Source: Yponomeuta sedellus
Lineage: Eukaryota; Arthropoda; Insecta; Lepidoptera; Yponomeutidae
Direction: 5' to 3'
Length of the DNA: 64,000 nucleotides
NCBI GenBank assembly: GCA_934045075.1
Contig: OW203745.1
Span: 13,116,184 to 13,180,183 of the forward strand
Shown: positions 19,458-29,039 of the stretch, in pieces
Layout of the letters: the number at the start of each line of letters is the position of its first letter
How positions within the stretch are numbered: the first letter of the stretch is position 1
Program-made: the position numbers and the translations under genes
The notes under the pieces: model-generated
Database searches by the model: none
The model's input: only the letters and a program-made list of their open reading frames with translations
Told to the model about the DNA's origin: nothing

Positions 19458-19536
19458 AAGCCCCCAATGGAAATCGAACCCGCGACCCTCGTTTGGTATT
19501 CAAGAGTGTTAACTGCTAGTCCAACAAGGCAGTGAA
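19458..19536 (-). repeat. SINE-J head
   Basis: Minus strand reads TGCCTTGTTGGACTAGCAGT (box A-like) to GGGTTCGATTTCC (box B). Compare 25683 and 34940. The 5S-SINE end follows directly. Confidence 0.65.
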
Positions 19537-19734
19537 GCGGAGTCAATATCGCTTCATACCAATAAGTATCATAATACCTTTCCAGACAAAGATGTAATGT
19601 ACTTGTGAGAAATCCAATTGGTCTGAAAGCCTCTTACTTTTCAATGACAGAGGTTAAGACCCTTCAGGTCACAGGTTTGATTCCCGCCTAGTGCAATTAG
19701 ACAAAGTGCTTTTATCTAAAGACATTTGTTTTTA

Positions 19735-19984
19735 ACTTGGTTACAGTGACCAAATGACATACCATCCTTCATGGGACATTGTATACATTTCTGTAATAAA
19801 ATCCCTGAGGATATATTAAGCTTGCCTGAAGCGCTGTTTAAGAAGTGTGTTAAGTGCACTTTGTGCCAAAAGGGCTACTATAACGTAAGGATTATTTAGA
19901 GGACAATGATATCTGGAATTGAAGCCAGTGCAATGCGTGAGTTCTAGATTATACAATAATTTTGTAAACTCTGTTAATTACTTA
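19735..19984 (+). pseudogene. Jockey/CR1-type LINE C-terminus
   Basis: Frame reads HFCNKIPEDILSLPEALFKK, then CVKCTLCQKGYYN, shifting to KDYLEDNDIWN before the UTR (CTCTGTTAATTA). NKIPxDI and KGYYxxxDYL are hallmarks of this clade's end. Related to the LINE-M tail at 22030. It stops abruptly where LINE-K begins. Confidence 0.75.
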
Positions 19985-20298
19985 CATACATAACCTCATG
20001 CCTGTATCCCAGAGGGGTAGGCAGAGACCAGGGACTGCCACTTGCCACGATCCTGACCGATCACCTTCGCTTCATCAACGTTCATGAGGCGTTGCATGCA
20101 CGCACGCCGGTTCCGGGTACTTTTTATCTTTCTCTTTGCTAATACTTCCCCTATCTGGTCAATGTATGTCCGCCTGGGACGACCCTTACCAGCCCTTCCA
20201 CTTATATTCGCAATATATATTTGTTTCGTCAATCTTTCTTCCTTCATCCTCTCCACATGTCCAAACCTACGCAACATTCGCGACAGACTGACCTTCAC
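19985..20298 (-). pseudogene. LINE-K: RTE-like polyprotein C-terminus
   Basis: Longest LINE-K reading, 100 codons, minus strand. RRFGHVERMKEERLTKQIYI comes first, then GRAGKGRPRRTYIDQIG, KRKIKSTRNRRACMQRLMNV, and DEAKVIGQDRGKWQSLVSAY before the stop, followed by (TATG)n. The FGHxERM and GRPRxTYxDQI motifs lie downstream of RT in insect RTE-like LINEs. 5'-truncated; the initiating methionine is accidental. Other copies: 18356, 30003, 31362, 39083, 41756, 46010, 55388, 59445 and 63012. Confidence 0.75.
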
Positions 20299-20299
20299 A

Positions 20300-20922
20300 T
20301 TATTCTGTCACATCAGTGTGAAGGATAAGAAACTTTATTCCTATTCTTCACTTTTACACTGTCACTGAACGTCGTCACACTAGTGTGAACGTTAGGAAAA
20401 TATCTTTCGATAATGTAATTTAAAGGTTTTTCCGGACATTTTTAGCCTTAGAGGAGGTGGAATGGTATTCCAAATTTTTGCTGTCCTGAACTTAAAACTC
20501 CCCCTGAAACCTGCGGATCTATGTTTTGGGATCCTAAGAAGATCTGATTCTCTTGCACGGATATTATAACTAGAGCCATCTTTAAACCAACTTAGTTTTT
20601 CATACAGATATGCCGGGGATTTATTCCAAATTAATTTGTGTATGAGGCAAGCCAGGTGAAGTTCACGTCTATTTTTCATAGTTAGAGTGCCATGCTCATT
20701 TAAGTAAGGTGTCACATGTTCTCTTCTGGAAATATGGTAACAAAATCTAGCACAAGCGTTGTGCACTCTTTGCACCGCTTTTTCAGTTTCAGTCGCTCTG
20801 GTTAGTACCGCACAGCGCCCGTATTTACCTAGAGCCCTCCGACTGTATTTCGCTACATTTTTTAAACCTGACGCGAGAGCGCCATTTTGAAAATACGCAA
20901 ATATAATCCTCTTAATGGGCAT
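20300..20922 (-). pseudogene. Jockey/CR1-type LINE, RT C-terminal ORF
   Basis: A 176-codon open frame on the minus strand, the longest LINE relic after 53314. Residues ~45-65 read EKAVQRVHNACARFCYHISR; 83-105 RRELHLACLIHKLIWNKSPA; 123-150 RARESDLLRIPKHRSAGFRG; then FKFRTAKIWNTIPPPLR. The VQRxxNxxARF, HRLxxGFxxSFxxRxxxxWNxIPxxLR pattern is the post-RT domain of this LINE clade. RT motifs (YADD) are absent, so the copy is 5'-truncated. The start codon is probably not native. 20300-20390 is its UTR and includes CACACTAGTGTGA. Confidence 0.8.
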
Positions 20923-21051
20923 AAATAATTATTGCGCGAATAAACAAGCGGGATTTGCGAGCGGAACGGCAAAAGAGGGGAATTTTTCGTTTGTGGAGAG
21001 GATCCGAACTGAATAAATTAGGTCCCATCGATATTTTTTTCTGTTTAAGTA
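20923..21051. other. Short spacer
   Basis: No repeat recognised. Confidence 0.3.
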
Positions 21052-21190
21052 CTAGCTGTGCCGCGTGGTTTATCGATCAAATTTTATTTAATCACTTAAT
21101 CAATTAATCACTCCAGCCGCTTAGACGTGAAGAAGTAACAAACATACACACAAACAAACTTTCGCCTTTATAATATTAGTGTGATATTAT
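21052..21190 (-). mobile_element. Helitron (LEP1-like), internally deleted
   Basis: Minus orientation: CTAG terminus at 21052-21055, disrupted hairpin (CCGCGTGG only), core reduced, then TTTATAATATTAGTGTGA at the 5' end. Confidence 0.7.
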
Positions 21191-21193
21191 GGT

Positions 21194-21237
21194 GTGATGT
21201 GATAGCTTATGTGATGTGATAGCTTATGTGATGTGAT
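21194..21237. repeat. 17-bp tandem repeat, 2.6 units
   Basis: GTGATGTGATAGCTTAT twice plus GTGATGTGAT. It directly abuts the Helitron 5' end; the Helitron at 42412 is followed by a similar TGTGATGTGATGTGATATGA. Confidence 0.8.
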
Positions 21238-21259
21238 TCGATGTGATTATATATATTCA

Positions 21260-21440
21260 TCCCGATGTAGGGCACAGGCCTTCTCTCAGAGGGAGAGGAT
21301 ATGGGCTTAATCACCACGCGTGCCCTGGATTGGTGGTTTCATTTTAAGCGGTGAGTTACGAGACTTAGACATTTAGGTTTTCTCCAGGACGGTTTCCTTC
21401 AACGATAGCGAGACGGTGACACGAAAACCTGCAATATATT
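21260..21440 (-). repeat. SINE-F' tail fragment
   Basis: GGGCACAGGCCTTCTCTCAG, ATGGGCTTAATCACCACGCG and TTTCCTTCAACGATAGCGAG are the reversed 3' half of SINE-F'. Confidence 0.65.
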
Positions 21441-21450
21441 ATATTCGTCG

Positions 21451-21677
21451 TCAAGCTATACTAGTCCACTGCTGGACATAGCCCTCCCCTAAAGAGCGCC
21501 ACATTGTGCTATCATAGGGGGTAATGCCCATAATCCCCACGCTGGGCATGCGGGTTGGGGATCGCAGTTTGGTGGAATTGCTGCCCACCCCCCGGTTTGT
21601 GTCCCTTAGTCGCCTTTTACGACACCCGCGGGAAGAATTGGGTGGGTGCTATTCTCTAGGCCGACACGACACATCAG
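21451..21677 (-). repeat. SINE-E
   Basis: Near full length with a 16-bp deletion (GGTGGAATT joined to GCTGCCCACC). The 5' end is at the GCCGACACGACACATCAG side. Confidence 0.8.
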
Positions 21678-21794
21678 TTTATTATATATTATATTAAACA
21701 TCTTATGCCTCCTCGCCATCTGTAACCTAATTCCAATGACCCGTCAAATCACGGATGTTCGAAATTCATAGAATGACAGGCCGTGATAATATAT

Positions 21795-21960
21795 AAGGCC
21801 GACTTATATTGAATGCCAAAGTTCGAATGGATGGATGTTTGTTACCTATTCAGCCCAGAACCACTGGACGGATCTGGATGAAATCTGGCATAGGGATAGA
21901 ATATAATTTAGAATAACACATAGGCTACTTTTTATCCCGGAAAAATATACAATAATATAA
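21795..21960 (+). mobile_element. Helitron-like fragment, divergent family
   Basis: GCCAAAGTTCGAATGGATGG, GGACGGATCTGGATGAAATC and AACACATAGGCTACTTTTTA parallel the LEP1 core in order but not in detail. The 3' hairpin/CTAG end is missing. Confidence 0.55.
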
Positions 21961-22029
21961 AAGATTTTTGTACTACAATATATTGGAGATTATCATGTCT
22001 CCATCTCGCAATCCACCAATCGCTATTCG

Positions 22030-22300
22030 TCTCGAGGAAAAGGAGAGCTACTATAATATTAAGGATTATTTAGATGACAATGATGTCTGGAATTCAAGCA
22101 TGTAAAATTCACGAGTTTTGTAGAATCTGTGTAAATTCTGTTAATTAAGGAATTTGAAAAGACTAAGTTTGGAGTTTTTTTTGTCAATTTTTTCTCCAAA
22201 ATGATCCAGGTTTTGAAATGGACACCTAGTTTGACTTGTAACGTTCACTAAGCCGCAGTATCTGCGCTACTTTGAATAAAACCTTTTCATTTCATTTCAA
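22030..22300 (+). pseudogene. LINE-M: last codons and 3' UTR
   Basis: The end of a reading frame (ESYYNIKDYLDDNDVWNSSM, stop ~22104) is followed by ~190 bp of UTR ending CTTTGAATAAAACCTTTTCA and TTTCATTTC. The best-preserved member of the LINE-M tails. Confidence 0.75.
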
Positions 22301-22301
22301 A

Positions 22302-22485
22302 ACCTCGTGAGGAAACCTGAGTGTCCGGTTCTCGTAACTCAGCGCTTGAAATTGCCAATCCGCGGTGGGCACATGTGTGGTAGTTAAGCCCAGACTCTCT
22401 TTGAGAAAAGGCCTGTGCCCCTGCAGTGGGACGTGTGTAGGGTACATAAAAAAGTTTCTATCCATAGGTACTCCAGCGCTCCTAT
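22302..22485 (+). repeat. SINE-F' tail
   Basis: CGTGAGGAAACCTGAGTGTC, CCGCGGTGGGCACATGTGTG, GAGAAAAGGCCTGTGCCCCT and ACATAAAAAAGTTTCTATCC. The last piece also occurs after the SINE-F head at 17590. Confidence 0.7.
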
Positions 22486-22575
22486 TACGAATTACTCCAC
22501 TCTATCGAGTGAAGCATTTAGACGGCTCCTAAGTGTCAAAAAATGTATGCATTTGACAGCCGGAGTAGCTTAAAA

Positions 22576-23101
22576 AAAAACCGGCCAAGTGCGAGTCAGA
22601 CTCGCGCACCGAGGGTTCCGTACAAACCTGTATTATAGACCTGAGTATTTGGTATGAATTTCAATTTAATACCTCTACGCGTTTATGAGAAAATGGGTAG
22701 TAAGTTTAAAATTATTAAAAAAAAAAATATTATGTGATGTAACTAAAAATTTATGATTTTCGTAATTTTTCCTTTATCTATGCTATAAGACGTTGCTTCG
22801 TACCAAATTTCAAGATTCTGAGTTCACGGGAAGCACCCTGTAGGTTTTGATTCCCTTGCAAGTGTCGAAAATTTGCGGCATAAACGGCTGTATCTTTTGA
22901 TTGCGTTGGCTTAGAAGTTTGATTTTTTCACAGCTTCAAGGGACAGTAGACCTGAGTAATTGATATAAATTTCAGCTTCATACCTCCACGCGTTCCTGAG
23001 AAAAAGGGTCTTGACAGACGGACGGACGGACGGACAGACGGACAACAAAGTGATCCTATAAGGGTTCCGTTTTTTCCTTTTGAGGTACGGAACCCTAAAA
23101 A
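22576..23101 (-). mobile_element. HINE-like element, copy 2
   Basis: Differs from copy 1 by only a few bases over ~520 bp (for example TTTATGATTTTCG against TTTATGGTTTTCG). Flanked by A/T runs on both sides. Confidence 0.75.
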
Positions 23102-23192
23102 GTAAAAAATCAACGTCACTCAACTCAGTGGACACTTACGTAATAATACCCTATTCTAATCACCACGGTACACCAAATTGTTATAATTATAA

Positions 23193-23388
23193 CAATGAAT
23201 ATTATAAAGGCGAAAGTTTGTGAGTGTGTATGTTTGTTACTTGTTCACGTATGAACGGCTGGAGCGATTTTGATTAAATTTAATCCTGAATTAGCTGACA
23301 CCCTGCATTGACACGTAGGCTACGTTTAACTGCGGGAAAATATCTTATTCCCTAATAAACCGCGGGTAACACCGCGGGGTACAGTTAG
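23193..23388 (+). mobile_element. Helitron (LEP1-like), mutated terminus
   Basis: Same body as 17664-17861. The 3' hairpin is intact, but the terminus reads GTTAG instead of GCTAG. The Transib-like element starts 44 bp downstream. Confidence 0.8.
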
Positions 23389-23432
23389 TCAACTATATAC
23401 GAATTGTACTTTTACCTAGTTCGATTATGTCG

Positions 23433-25284
23433 CACAGAGGCCGATTTGAATTATCTAGGAATTAATAAATAGTGTCGTCGTAAAAAAATCATAACTGTTA
23501 GTATTTTGTTTTAAACTAACTTTTGGTAGCTGATATGTGTACTTCAATGTTCAATCTGAGTAATACTTAAAGTACATACGATTTTAACCGTCTTTAGAAA
23601 GGAAAGACTCATTTAAAAAAGTGTTTAAAGAAGGCATAGAAAACTTATAATTTTTATTTGTTTGATGACGATTGACACTAAATTTACAATCTTGAGAATT
23701 ACATATCTAAAAAAAAAAAAAAATCTTCATAGTCACACAAAACAAACGATTCAGGCTCTTGCAATAACTGCAATAAATCTCCCATAGTGGTTTCTCTGCT
23801 AAATTTTCCAGTATTATGCTGTCTTAAGTTTCGGAAATCTTTGTTGCGTGATTCAAGGGCTTCATCCGAGTACATTCCAATTGGAAATGCCAGAGATTTG
23901 ACAATTTCTGGCCCATGAATCAAAATTCGATGTAAGCTTGAAGGCATGTTGTACCAGGTATATAGTTCTACGTACATCTCAGCAGTGACCTTTGCGTACT
24001 CTGTGAATACTTTTATGAAATATCTGTAATTACTATATGTTCTTGGCTTGGATAGCATTTTATTTTTTCTGCAAATATAACATCGTAACTTGGATAAATC
24101 CCTGCTGCATCATGGTATACGTTTTTTTTCGTGTATTTACCATCAACATATAATGTTAGAGCTTCTTCTGGTGTATATTTAACAGGCAATGGATTCGACA
24201 AAGCTAGAATATTCTTTTTTTCAGTTGCATTACTGCAAGACGTTATTTGTTGGACAAGTTTAGCAGCGTCTCTCTTTCCAGACACTTCAAGAGTTTTCAT
24301 AAGTGCAAATGACAGCTCTTCGGTGAAATATTTTTGTATTATGTAATGGCAATAGTTTTTTTCGTTTTGTTTGTTTCGTAACGTCACAAAATGTTTTCGC
24401 TGGCCGACCCCGTTTTGTACTTGTTTGTGGGCTCTTAGCAACATTGTCACCAACACTACTGCCAGCGACAGCGCTAGTATCACTACAAGAAATAACAAAA
24501 TTTTCATCCAGCCATTGCTGGTGTCTCTCCTCAAAAACTTTTCTTGTTCGCCTCGAAGCTTGCCATATTTTAGCAATTTGGCTATTGAAACTATAAACTT
24601 TTTTTTAGATCATCTTCATTATTTTTATCTTTTAAAAAACCCTTTGCATTGTTCTCTCTTTTATATACTAATGTAAAAACTGTCGAATTTTTGTCCTTAA
24701 TAGTTTTTCCCTGGCGCCAAACTTCATACAATTCTCTTTTGGTCAGCGACATGGAACCTAAAAAAAATTGTTACTAAGTCCTTGGCACTTCTTGGCAGCA
24801 GATGCTACATTTTTCGATTAACTGATAACATGAAGTAATTAAAAAAATATATTTCACTTCAAACATACCAAAACATAGGTTTTGCAGGTCGATTTTCTAA
24901 ATAAAAAGTGAAGTTTTCGGATCGACACATGATGTAAATTTCGAAATACATTTCATAACGACGCGTAATTAGAATTAAAAGAAGCTTAAATATTGTACGT
25001 ACCTTTAAGTAACAATAATCAAAAGTTTTGTCAGTCAACACTAAATGCTTTTCTCACAGGATATTTTTCAATAAGTTGCGCTAAATGTAACAAATTTACG
25101 GAGTGCACTCTAAACGTTGAATCATAATTTGTGTTAGCTGAGAAACGCGTGACGGTTGGATAAAAATAATGATATCTCGAAGTACCCACATCGTTAACAT
25201 TGTAAATAAAATGTATCAGTCGCAATCGGTGACTTGTAAAAAAAATAATTATTAATTCCTAGATAATTCAAATCGGCCTCTGTG
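23433..25284 (-). mobile_element. Transib-like DNA transposon, internally deleted
   Basis: 1852 bp bounded by 36-bp perfect TIRs (23433-23468 and 25249-25284) beginning CACAGAGGCCGATTTGAATT. TGTCG directly abuts both ends (23428-23432 and 25285-25289), a 5-bp TSD. Five-base TSDs and CACWRTG-like termini characterise Transib elements, whose ends resemble the RAG recombination heptamer CACAGTG. The minus strand carries transposase remnants that independently point to the Transib/RAG1 group. The catalytic middle is missing, so it could move only with help in trans. Adjacent sequence without the element exists at ~17895-17925. Confidence 0.88.
23699..24752 (-). pseudogene. Broken Transib/RAG1-like transposase
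   Basis: A plausible start (ATG at 24750-24752) opens MSLTKRELYEVWRQG. After a shift in an 8-A run (~24600) the frame gives AKIWQASRRTRKVFEERHQQ and an AT-hook-like KRGRPAKTF. After a second shift near 24365 it gives YFTEELSFALMKTLEVSGKR, YTPEEALTLYVDGKYTKK and YPSYDVIFAEKIKCYP. Near 24015-24025 it jumps, out of frame, to the C-terminal part: VTAEMYVELYTWYNMPSSLH, RILIHGPEIVKSLAFPIGMY, SDEALESRNKDF. That last block aligns with the RAG1/Transib region holding the third catalytic residue. The best candidate is Glu69 of the 119-codon C-terminal frame, codon ~23852-23854. The segment with both catalytic aspartates is absent. Family placement is from memory of conserved patterns and needs a profile search. 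Confidence 0.8.
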
Positions 25285-25330
25285 TGTCGTGTCGTTACGA
25301 TATCAACCCATGTATGTCTCCACTGCTGCA
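25285..25330 (-). repeat. 5S-SINE A, 3'-terminal remnant
   Basis: Reversed GCAGTGGAGACATACATGGG and TTGATATCGTAACGACA, cut at 25330. It continues the block interrupted by the Transib-like element. Confidence 0.65.
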
Positions 25331-25682
25331 GAAGGGCTGTGCCTTACAGCGGGAAATATTCACCCTGCATTGTACCTAACGAAACTATGCGGATCTAAAT
25401 TTATTTCCCGACAAGCCAATTATCCAAAATTTTGTGGAAACAGGGACGAGCATTTGCACCTCTATTCTTGTGGCTATTCGGTGGACAGCTGCCGGGAATC
25501 AGTCCCGGTCGGGTAAAATCCCTTACCCGACAAAATGTGCGCGGAATGCGGTCAGATTTGTAGGGTGACCATGGCCGTGCCACTAACGTTTTCATGATTT
25601 GCAACTATTTCAGTAAAAGAGATTTTCGTTTTTCTATGCAAACATTGATTTGTTTTACTGGTCAATGCATAATCATCATCAC
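25331..25682. other. Low-copy spacer
   Basis: No repeat match. GGGAATCAGTCCCGGTCGGG at 25494 looks like a decayed box-B region but has no box A partner. Confidence 0.35.
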
Positions 25683-25850
25683 TGCCTCGTTGGTCTAGTT
25701 GTTAAGGCGCTTTGGAACCAAGCCAGAGGTCGTGGGTTCGATTCCCACTCGGGGCCACCGTACATTTGTACAAATGGCCTCAAGGGGTAAATTTTCATGT
25801 TTGTGACGTTCTTGCCTGGGTACCTAGTTTGGGACCAGGTCACGAATTCT
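25683..25850 (+). repeat. SINE-J (tRNA-like head)
   Basis: Head TGCCTCGTTGGTCTAGTTGT (box A TGGTCTAGTTG) and GGTTCGATTCCCACTCGGGG (box B). Body CCGTACATTTGTACAAATGG, tail TTGCCTGGGTACCTAGTTTG. Sister copies reversed at 34940 and, head only, 19458. Confidence 0.75.
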
Positions 25851-25889
25851 ATTCGATGCAATTAAAAGTATTCATTCGATCATCATCAT

Positions 25890-26035
25890 GATTATGTACC
25901 GTTAGTGGCATTTTTTTTCCGAGCGCTTTCGTGCTTCGCAAGGCATGTTTAGCCGTTGATGCGGCTGTCCTGCGATGCAGGAAGGGACCCGTGCCCAAGC
26001 AGTGGAGACAAACAAGGATTGGTATCGAATAAATG
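25890..26035 (+). repeat. 5S-SINE A, internally deleted
   Basis: Middle piece (TTTCCGAGCGCTTTCGTGCT to GCGGCTGTCC) fused to the 3' end (TGCGATGCAGGAAGGGACCC to GGATTGGTATCGA). Head absent. Confidence 0.75.
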
Positions 26036-26576
26036 ATGACACTAGTCATAATAACTTCCATTAATAAGCTGGACATTAATATTACACTACATGTTTTGGT
26101 CATTTGCACAAGTACTAATACAATACAAATAACTTTAGTGTCATAAAAAAAGTGCACCCCTGGTCCCCAAACTAATCCCCAAACAGTAGTAGTAGTTACT
26201 CACTGACAGGTTGCCTCGCACCTCCATTCCTTGTCCACGGTCTGTGTTCGCGTACGCGTACTAATGGCACGCACTTTACGGTCCATATTGGAGTGAACGG
26301 GATGTTTTCTCGCAGGTCACCACTTCACGTACTGAACTTCTCTCGTTTGTATTTTATTCGCTTACCCGTAAGTCTATCAACATAATATTTGTATATCACC
26401 ATTGAATTATATCACCGACTTATTTGTTTCACTGTTTATCCGATTATATTATGTATTTATTACCTTCACTCTTCACAAGCACTGCACAGTATAATATTTA
26501 AGTATTGTATTTTATTGTATATTTCACACCACGGGCAGCTTATTAATTTATTTTTTCTCACGTACATGGCTAACCG
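26036..26576. other. Low-copy spacer
   Basis: No repeat match for ~540 bp, GC-richer at 26190-26330. On the minus strand an ATG at 26283 opens a 28-codon frame (MDRKVRAISTRTRTQTVDKE) with GTGAGT near its end. A first coding exon is conceivable but not established. No TATA or initiator element stands out. Confidence 0.35.
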
Positions 26577-26711
26577 CAGCTTGGGACCCGACTGAAAATC
26601 AGCGTTGCAACTGACAAGTCTGTTGCTACATTATGCTGAGTCGGGCCCATTTTGGGGGCTCAATACTTAAAACCTATGTATTATGTTGTTTTCGTGTTGT
26701 AAGGTTGATTT
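26577..26711 (+). repeat. LINE-S 3' UTR, cut by the assembly gap
   Basis: TGGGACCCGACTGAAAATCA, GCTGAGTCGGGCCCATTTTG and ATGTTGTTTTCGTGTTGTAA resemble the end of the copy at 32265-32595. Confidence 0.6.
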
Positions 26712-26911
26712 NNNNNNNNNNNNNNNNNNNNNNNNNNNNNNNNNNNNNNNNNNNNNNNNNNNNNNNNNNNNNNNNNNNNNNNNNNNNNNNNNNNNNNNNN
26801 NNNNNNNNNNNNNNNNNNNNNNNNNNNNNNNNNNNNNNNNNNNNNNNNNNNNNNNNNNNNNNNNNNNNNNNNNNNNNNNNNNNNNNNNNNNNNNNNNNNN
26901 NNNNNNNNNNN
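26712..26911. other. Assembly gap (200 N)
   Basis: Exactly 200 N, a round number that suggests a placeholder of unknown true size. The gap lies between a LINE tail and a SINE-I, a repeat junction that is hard to assemble. Confidence 0.95.
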
Positions 26912-27057
26912 CCCTGTGTTGTGGGAACCAGAAACAGCGATATCGTAAATATGTAAACACCCAAGACCTGGTTTTTTTTTGTCCCCAGCCGGGGTTCGAA
27001 CCCGGGACTTCTCGCATGGTAGGCAAGTGCGCTACCGCTGCGCCAGAGAGGTCGTCG
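26912..27057 (-). repeat. SINE-I, cut by the gap
   Basis: Minus-strand head (TGGCGCAGCGGTAGCGC, GGTTCGAACCC) and body up to ACAACACAGGG, where the N run begins. Confidence 0.75.
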
Positions 27058-27445
27058 TAAGTGAAAATAAAACCATAATTTCCCAACACATCTTCTATAA
27101 TAATTGGTTACAGCACAAACATGGCGACATGGCACAAAAACAAGATTATGGTATTAAATCAATCCATTTTACCATCAAACAGAGCTTAGCAGACTGTATA
27201 ATTGATAAGTAGCTAAATTAGACCGATGGAAACAAATTTAACAGATTTCGTTTCAATTTAATTGGCGGTTGAGTTCAAAATTTATTTGCTAATTGCTTTG
27301 ATTTTGGTTTAGACCAGTTTTTTATATTTTGACGGCGTTTCTTCAAATTCCAAACCATGTAAAGAGCACAAATCAAGCTTTGATCGTGCTTTGAGTTGAA
27401 AATAATGGGAATACGTAATCCAATATGAAGTTATAATAATAATAA
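27058..27445. other. Low-copy spacer
   Basis: Nothing recognisable; a short (AAT)n at 27430-27446 precedes SINE-F. Confidence 0.35.
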
Positions 27446-27838
27446 TATTGGCCTTTTTGCATCTACTTAATGAGATGATTTATACAGCGTCCAGTGGTAT
27501 CTTCACTCACACTAGATGGGTGAAGGGACCACTCCGAAGCTGTAGTGCCTGGGTCATGGTTTTATAGATGGCGTAGGCTTGCCCAGCACCTATACCATCC
27601 TGACAGCTTAGTCGGCCTAGCCCACAGGAAAGACTAGTCAATACGTGCGGAGCCAACCAAGCCGCGGGTTTCCTCACGATGTTTTCCTTCACCGTTAGCG
27701 TGTGGTATTGCGACTGCAAATTCGCAACTATACGTAACTTTGAAATTAAACAAAGTCCTTGGTACATGCCCGCACTTGGGATCGAACCTGGGGCTCTCGC
27801 TTGCCAGTCTATGGTTCTACCCACTGAGCTACCACCGC
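27446..27838 (-). repeat. SINE-F, full length
   Basis: Differs from 17186-17572 at only about ten positions by eye. The tRNA-like head is at the right end (27767-27838). Confidence 0.8.
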
Positions 27839-27873
27839 TGTGAAGTTATAGTCGTGACAATACTGAAATTATA

Positions 27874-28024
27874 TTAATTTTAATGCACTAACCCGTGCTA
27901 AGGACAATTTTAAAAACCTATTTATAATTTACTATTTATTATTTAACCTGGCACGGTTAGCCAGAGGTCGCGGGTTCGAGTCCCGGCATGGGTGGAATTT
28001 TTAGCCTCTAAATAGGTTTTTAAA
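27874..28024. repeat. SINE-G foldback
   Basis: Left: minus-oriented tail (TAATGCACTAACCCGTGCTA ... AAACCTATTTA). Right: plus-oriented partial head and tail from GGCACGGTTAGCCAGAGGTC to GCCTCTAAATAGGTTTTTAA. The two tails form a hairpin with ~20-bp arms. Confidence 0.7.
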
Positions 28025-28499
28025 ATAAAGAAATTATAGCTCCAAATATTTTTGTTTAGTTCTCAGTTGTAAGTACGATAAAACATCGATTTGTGTCTTT
28101 TAAACGTTTTGGCAAAGTTTCAGTACGACCTGATATGTCGGGGGCTTAAGTTTTAATCATTTGAAACCCTCAACGCTTAAATGTTACTCGCACTTGTCCG
28201 GCTATTTTCTAATAATAATAACAGATCATTCTAAAAAAGGTTTAATTTCGTTAAAAAAATCGGGATGGAAACAGAAAAGATGAATGTTGTAGCTTAGATG
28301 TTTACAAAGTAGGTAGGAAGCGTCAGCAAAACAGATCGTAGTAGCAGCGGGCATCTCAATATTTTTACAATTTTTATTCCGTTGTATCTTCGTGATAAAT
28401 CTGAAATAATCAATGATTCTCTATAGCCATTTAGCTAGCTTAGATGTTTACAAATCAGGAAGTGTTAGCAAAAAAAGGTTCTTGCAGTAACTGCCATCT
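28025..28499. other. Spacer with a degenerate direct repeat
   Basis: TAGCTTAGATGTTTACAAAG at 28291 recurs as TAGCTTAGATGTTTACAAAT at 28437, with similar sequence following. No known family. Confidence 0.4.
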
Positions 28500-28735
28500 G
28501 AAATATTCAAATTCAAATAATTTTATTTCAACGTAAAGAATTTACATTCTGTTTGCTGAATGTCAATGTACAATGTAAAGTGTAAGCCGCCGCCTTCGGG
28601 CCGTATTGTAACGGAGAAAAAGGCAGCGGAAAAAAAAACTCCACTCTGACCATCTTTTCTCAAATCATCTTAAAACCAAATACATCAGTTGCCATATGTA
28701 AACCTAATAAGATTTCATGATTGCCATTAACAACA
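28500..28735 (-). repeat. LINE-L 3' end
   Basis: Best LINE-L tail. The minus strand ends GTTGAAATAAAATTATTTGA and ATTTGAAT. It shares a run of eight or more A next to CTCCACTCTGACCATC with 10190-10430. Confidence 0.7.
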
Positions 28736-29039
28736 ATAAGCAGCGATTGTTCTATAGCAATTCAGCTCACCCAGAGACACCAATTTTGTATCTAGTGTTA
28801 TTCTCGCAGCTAAAACAACCTAAAACGACACCTCTCAGCTCAAATCTGTCAAGCTCTTTAAGCTAAAGAGCATAACAAAAATATACATACATATATACAC
28901 TCGGACAAGAAAACCCTTCTTTTAGAGCAGTCGGGTAAAAACTGTGGAGGTTTTTGTTAGCATCTTCTTAACAGCTTCAAAGCTTTTATTTTTCGTTCAT
29001 TAAGGAAACATTTTATATATTTTTTTGTTTGATACTGTG
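28736..29039. other. Low-copy spacer
   Basis: No repeat or coding signal seen. Confidence 0.35.

Noticed and set aside
20392..20922. 176-codon host gene
   Set aside because: The motif order (VQRxxNACARF, HLACLIHKL, WNTIPPPLR) is that of a LINE post-RT domain, and it sits next to LINE-K debris.
26633..27135. Long open frames across 26.6-27.1 kb
   Set aside because: They read through the 200-N gap; most residues are unknown and the rest is SINE-I.
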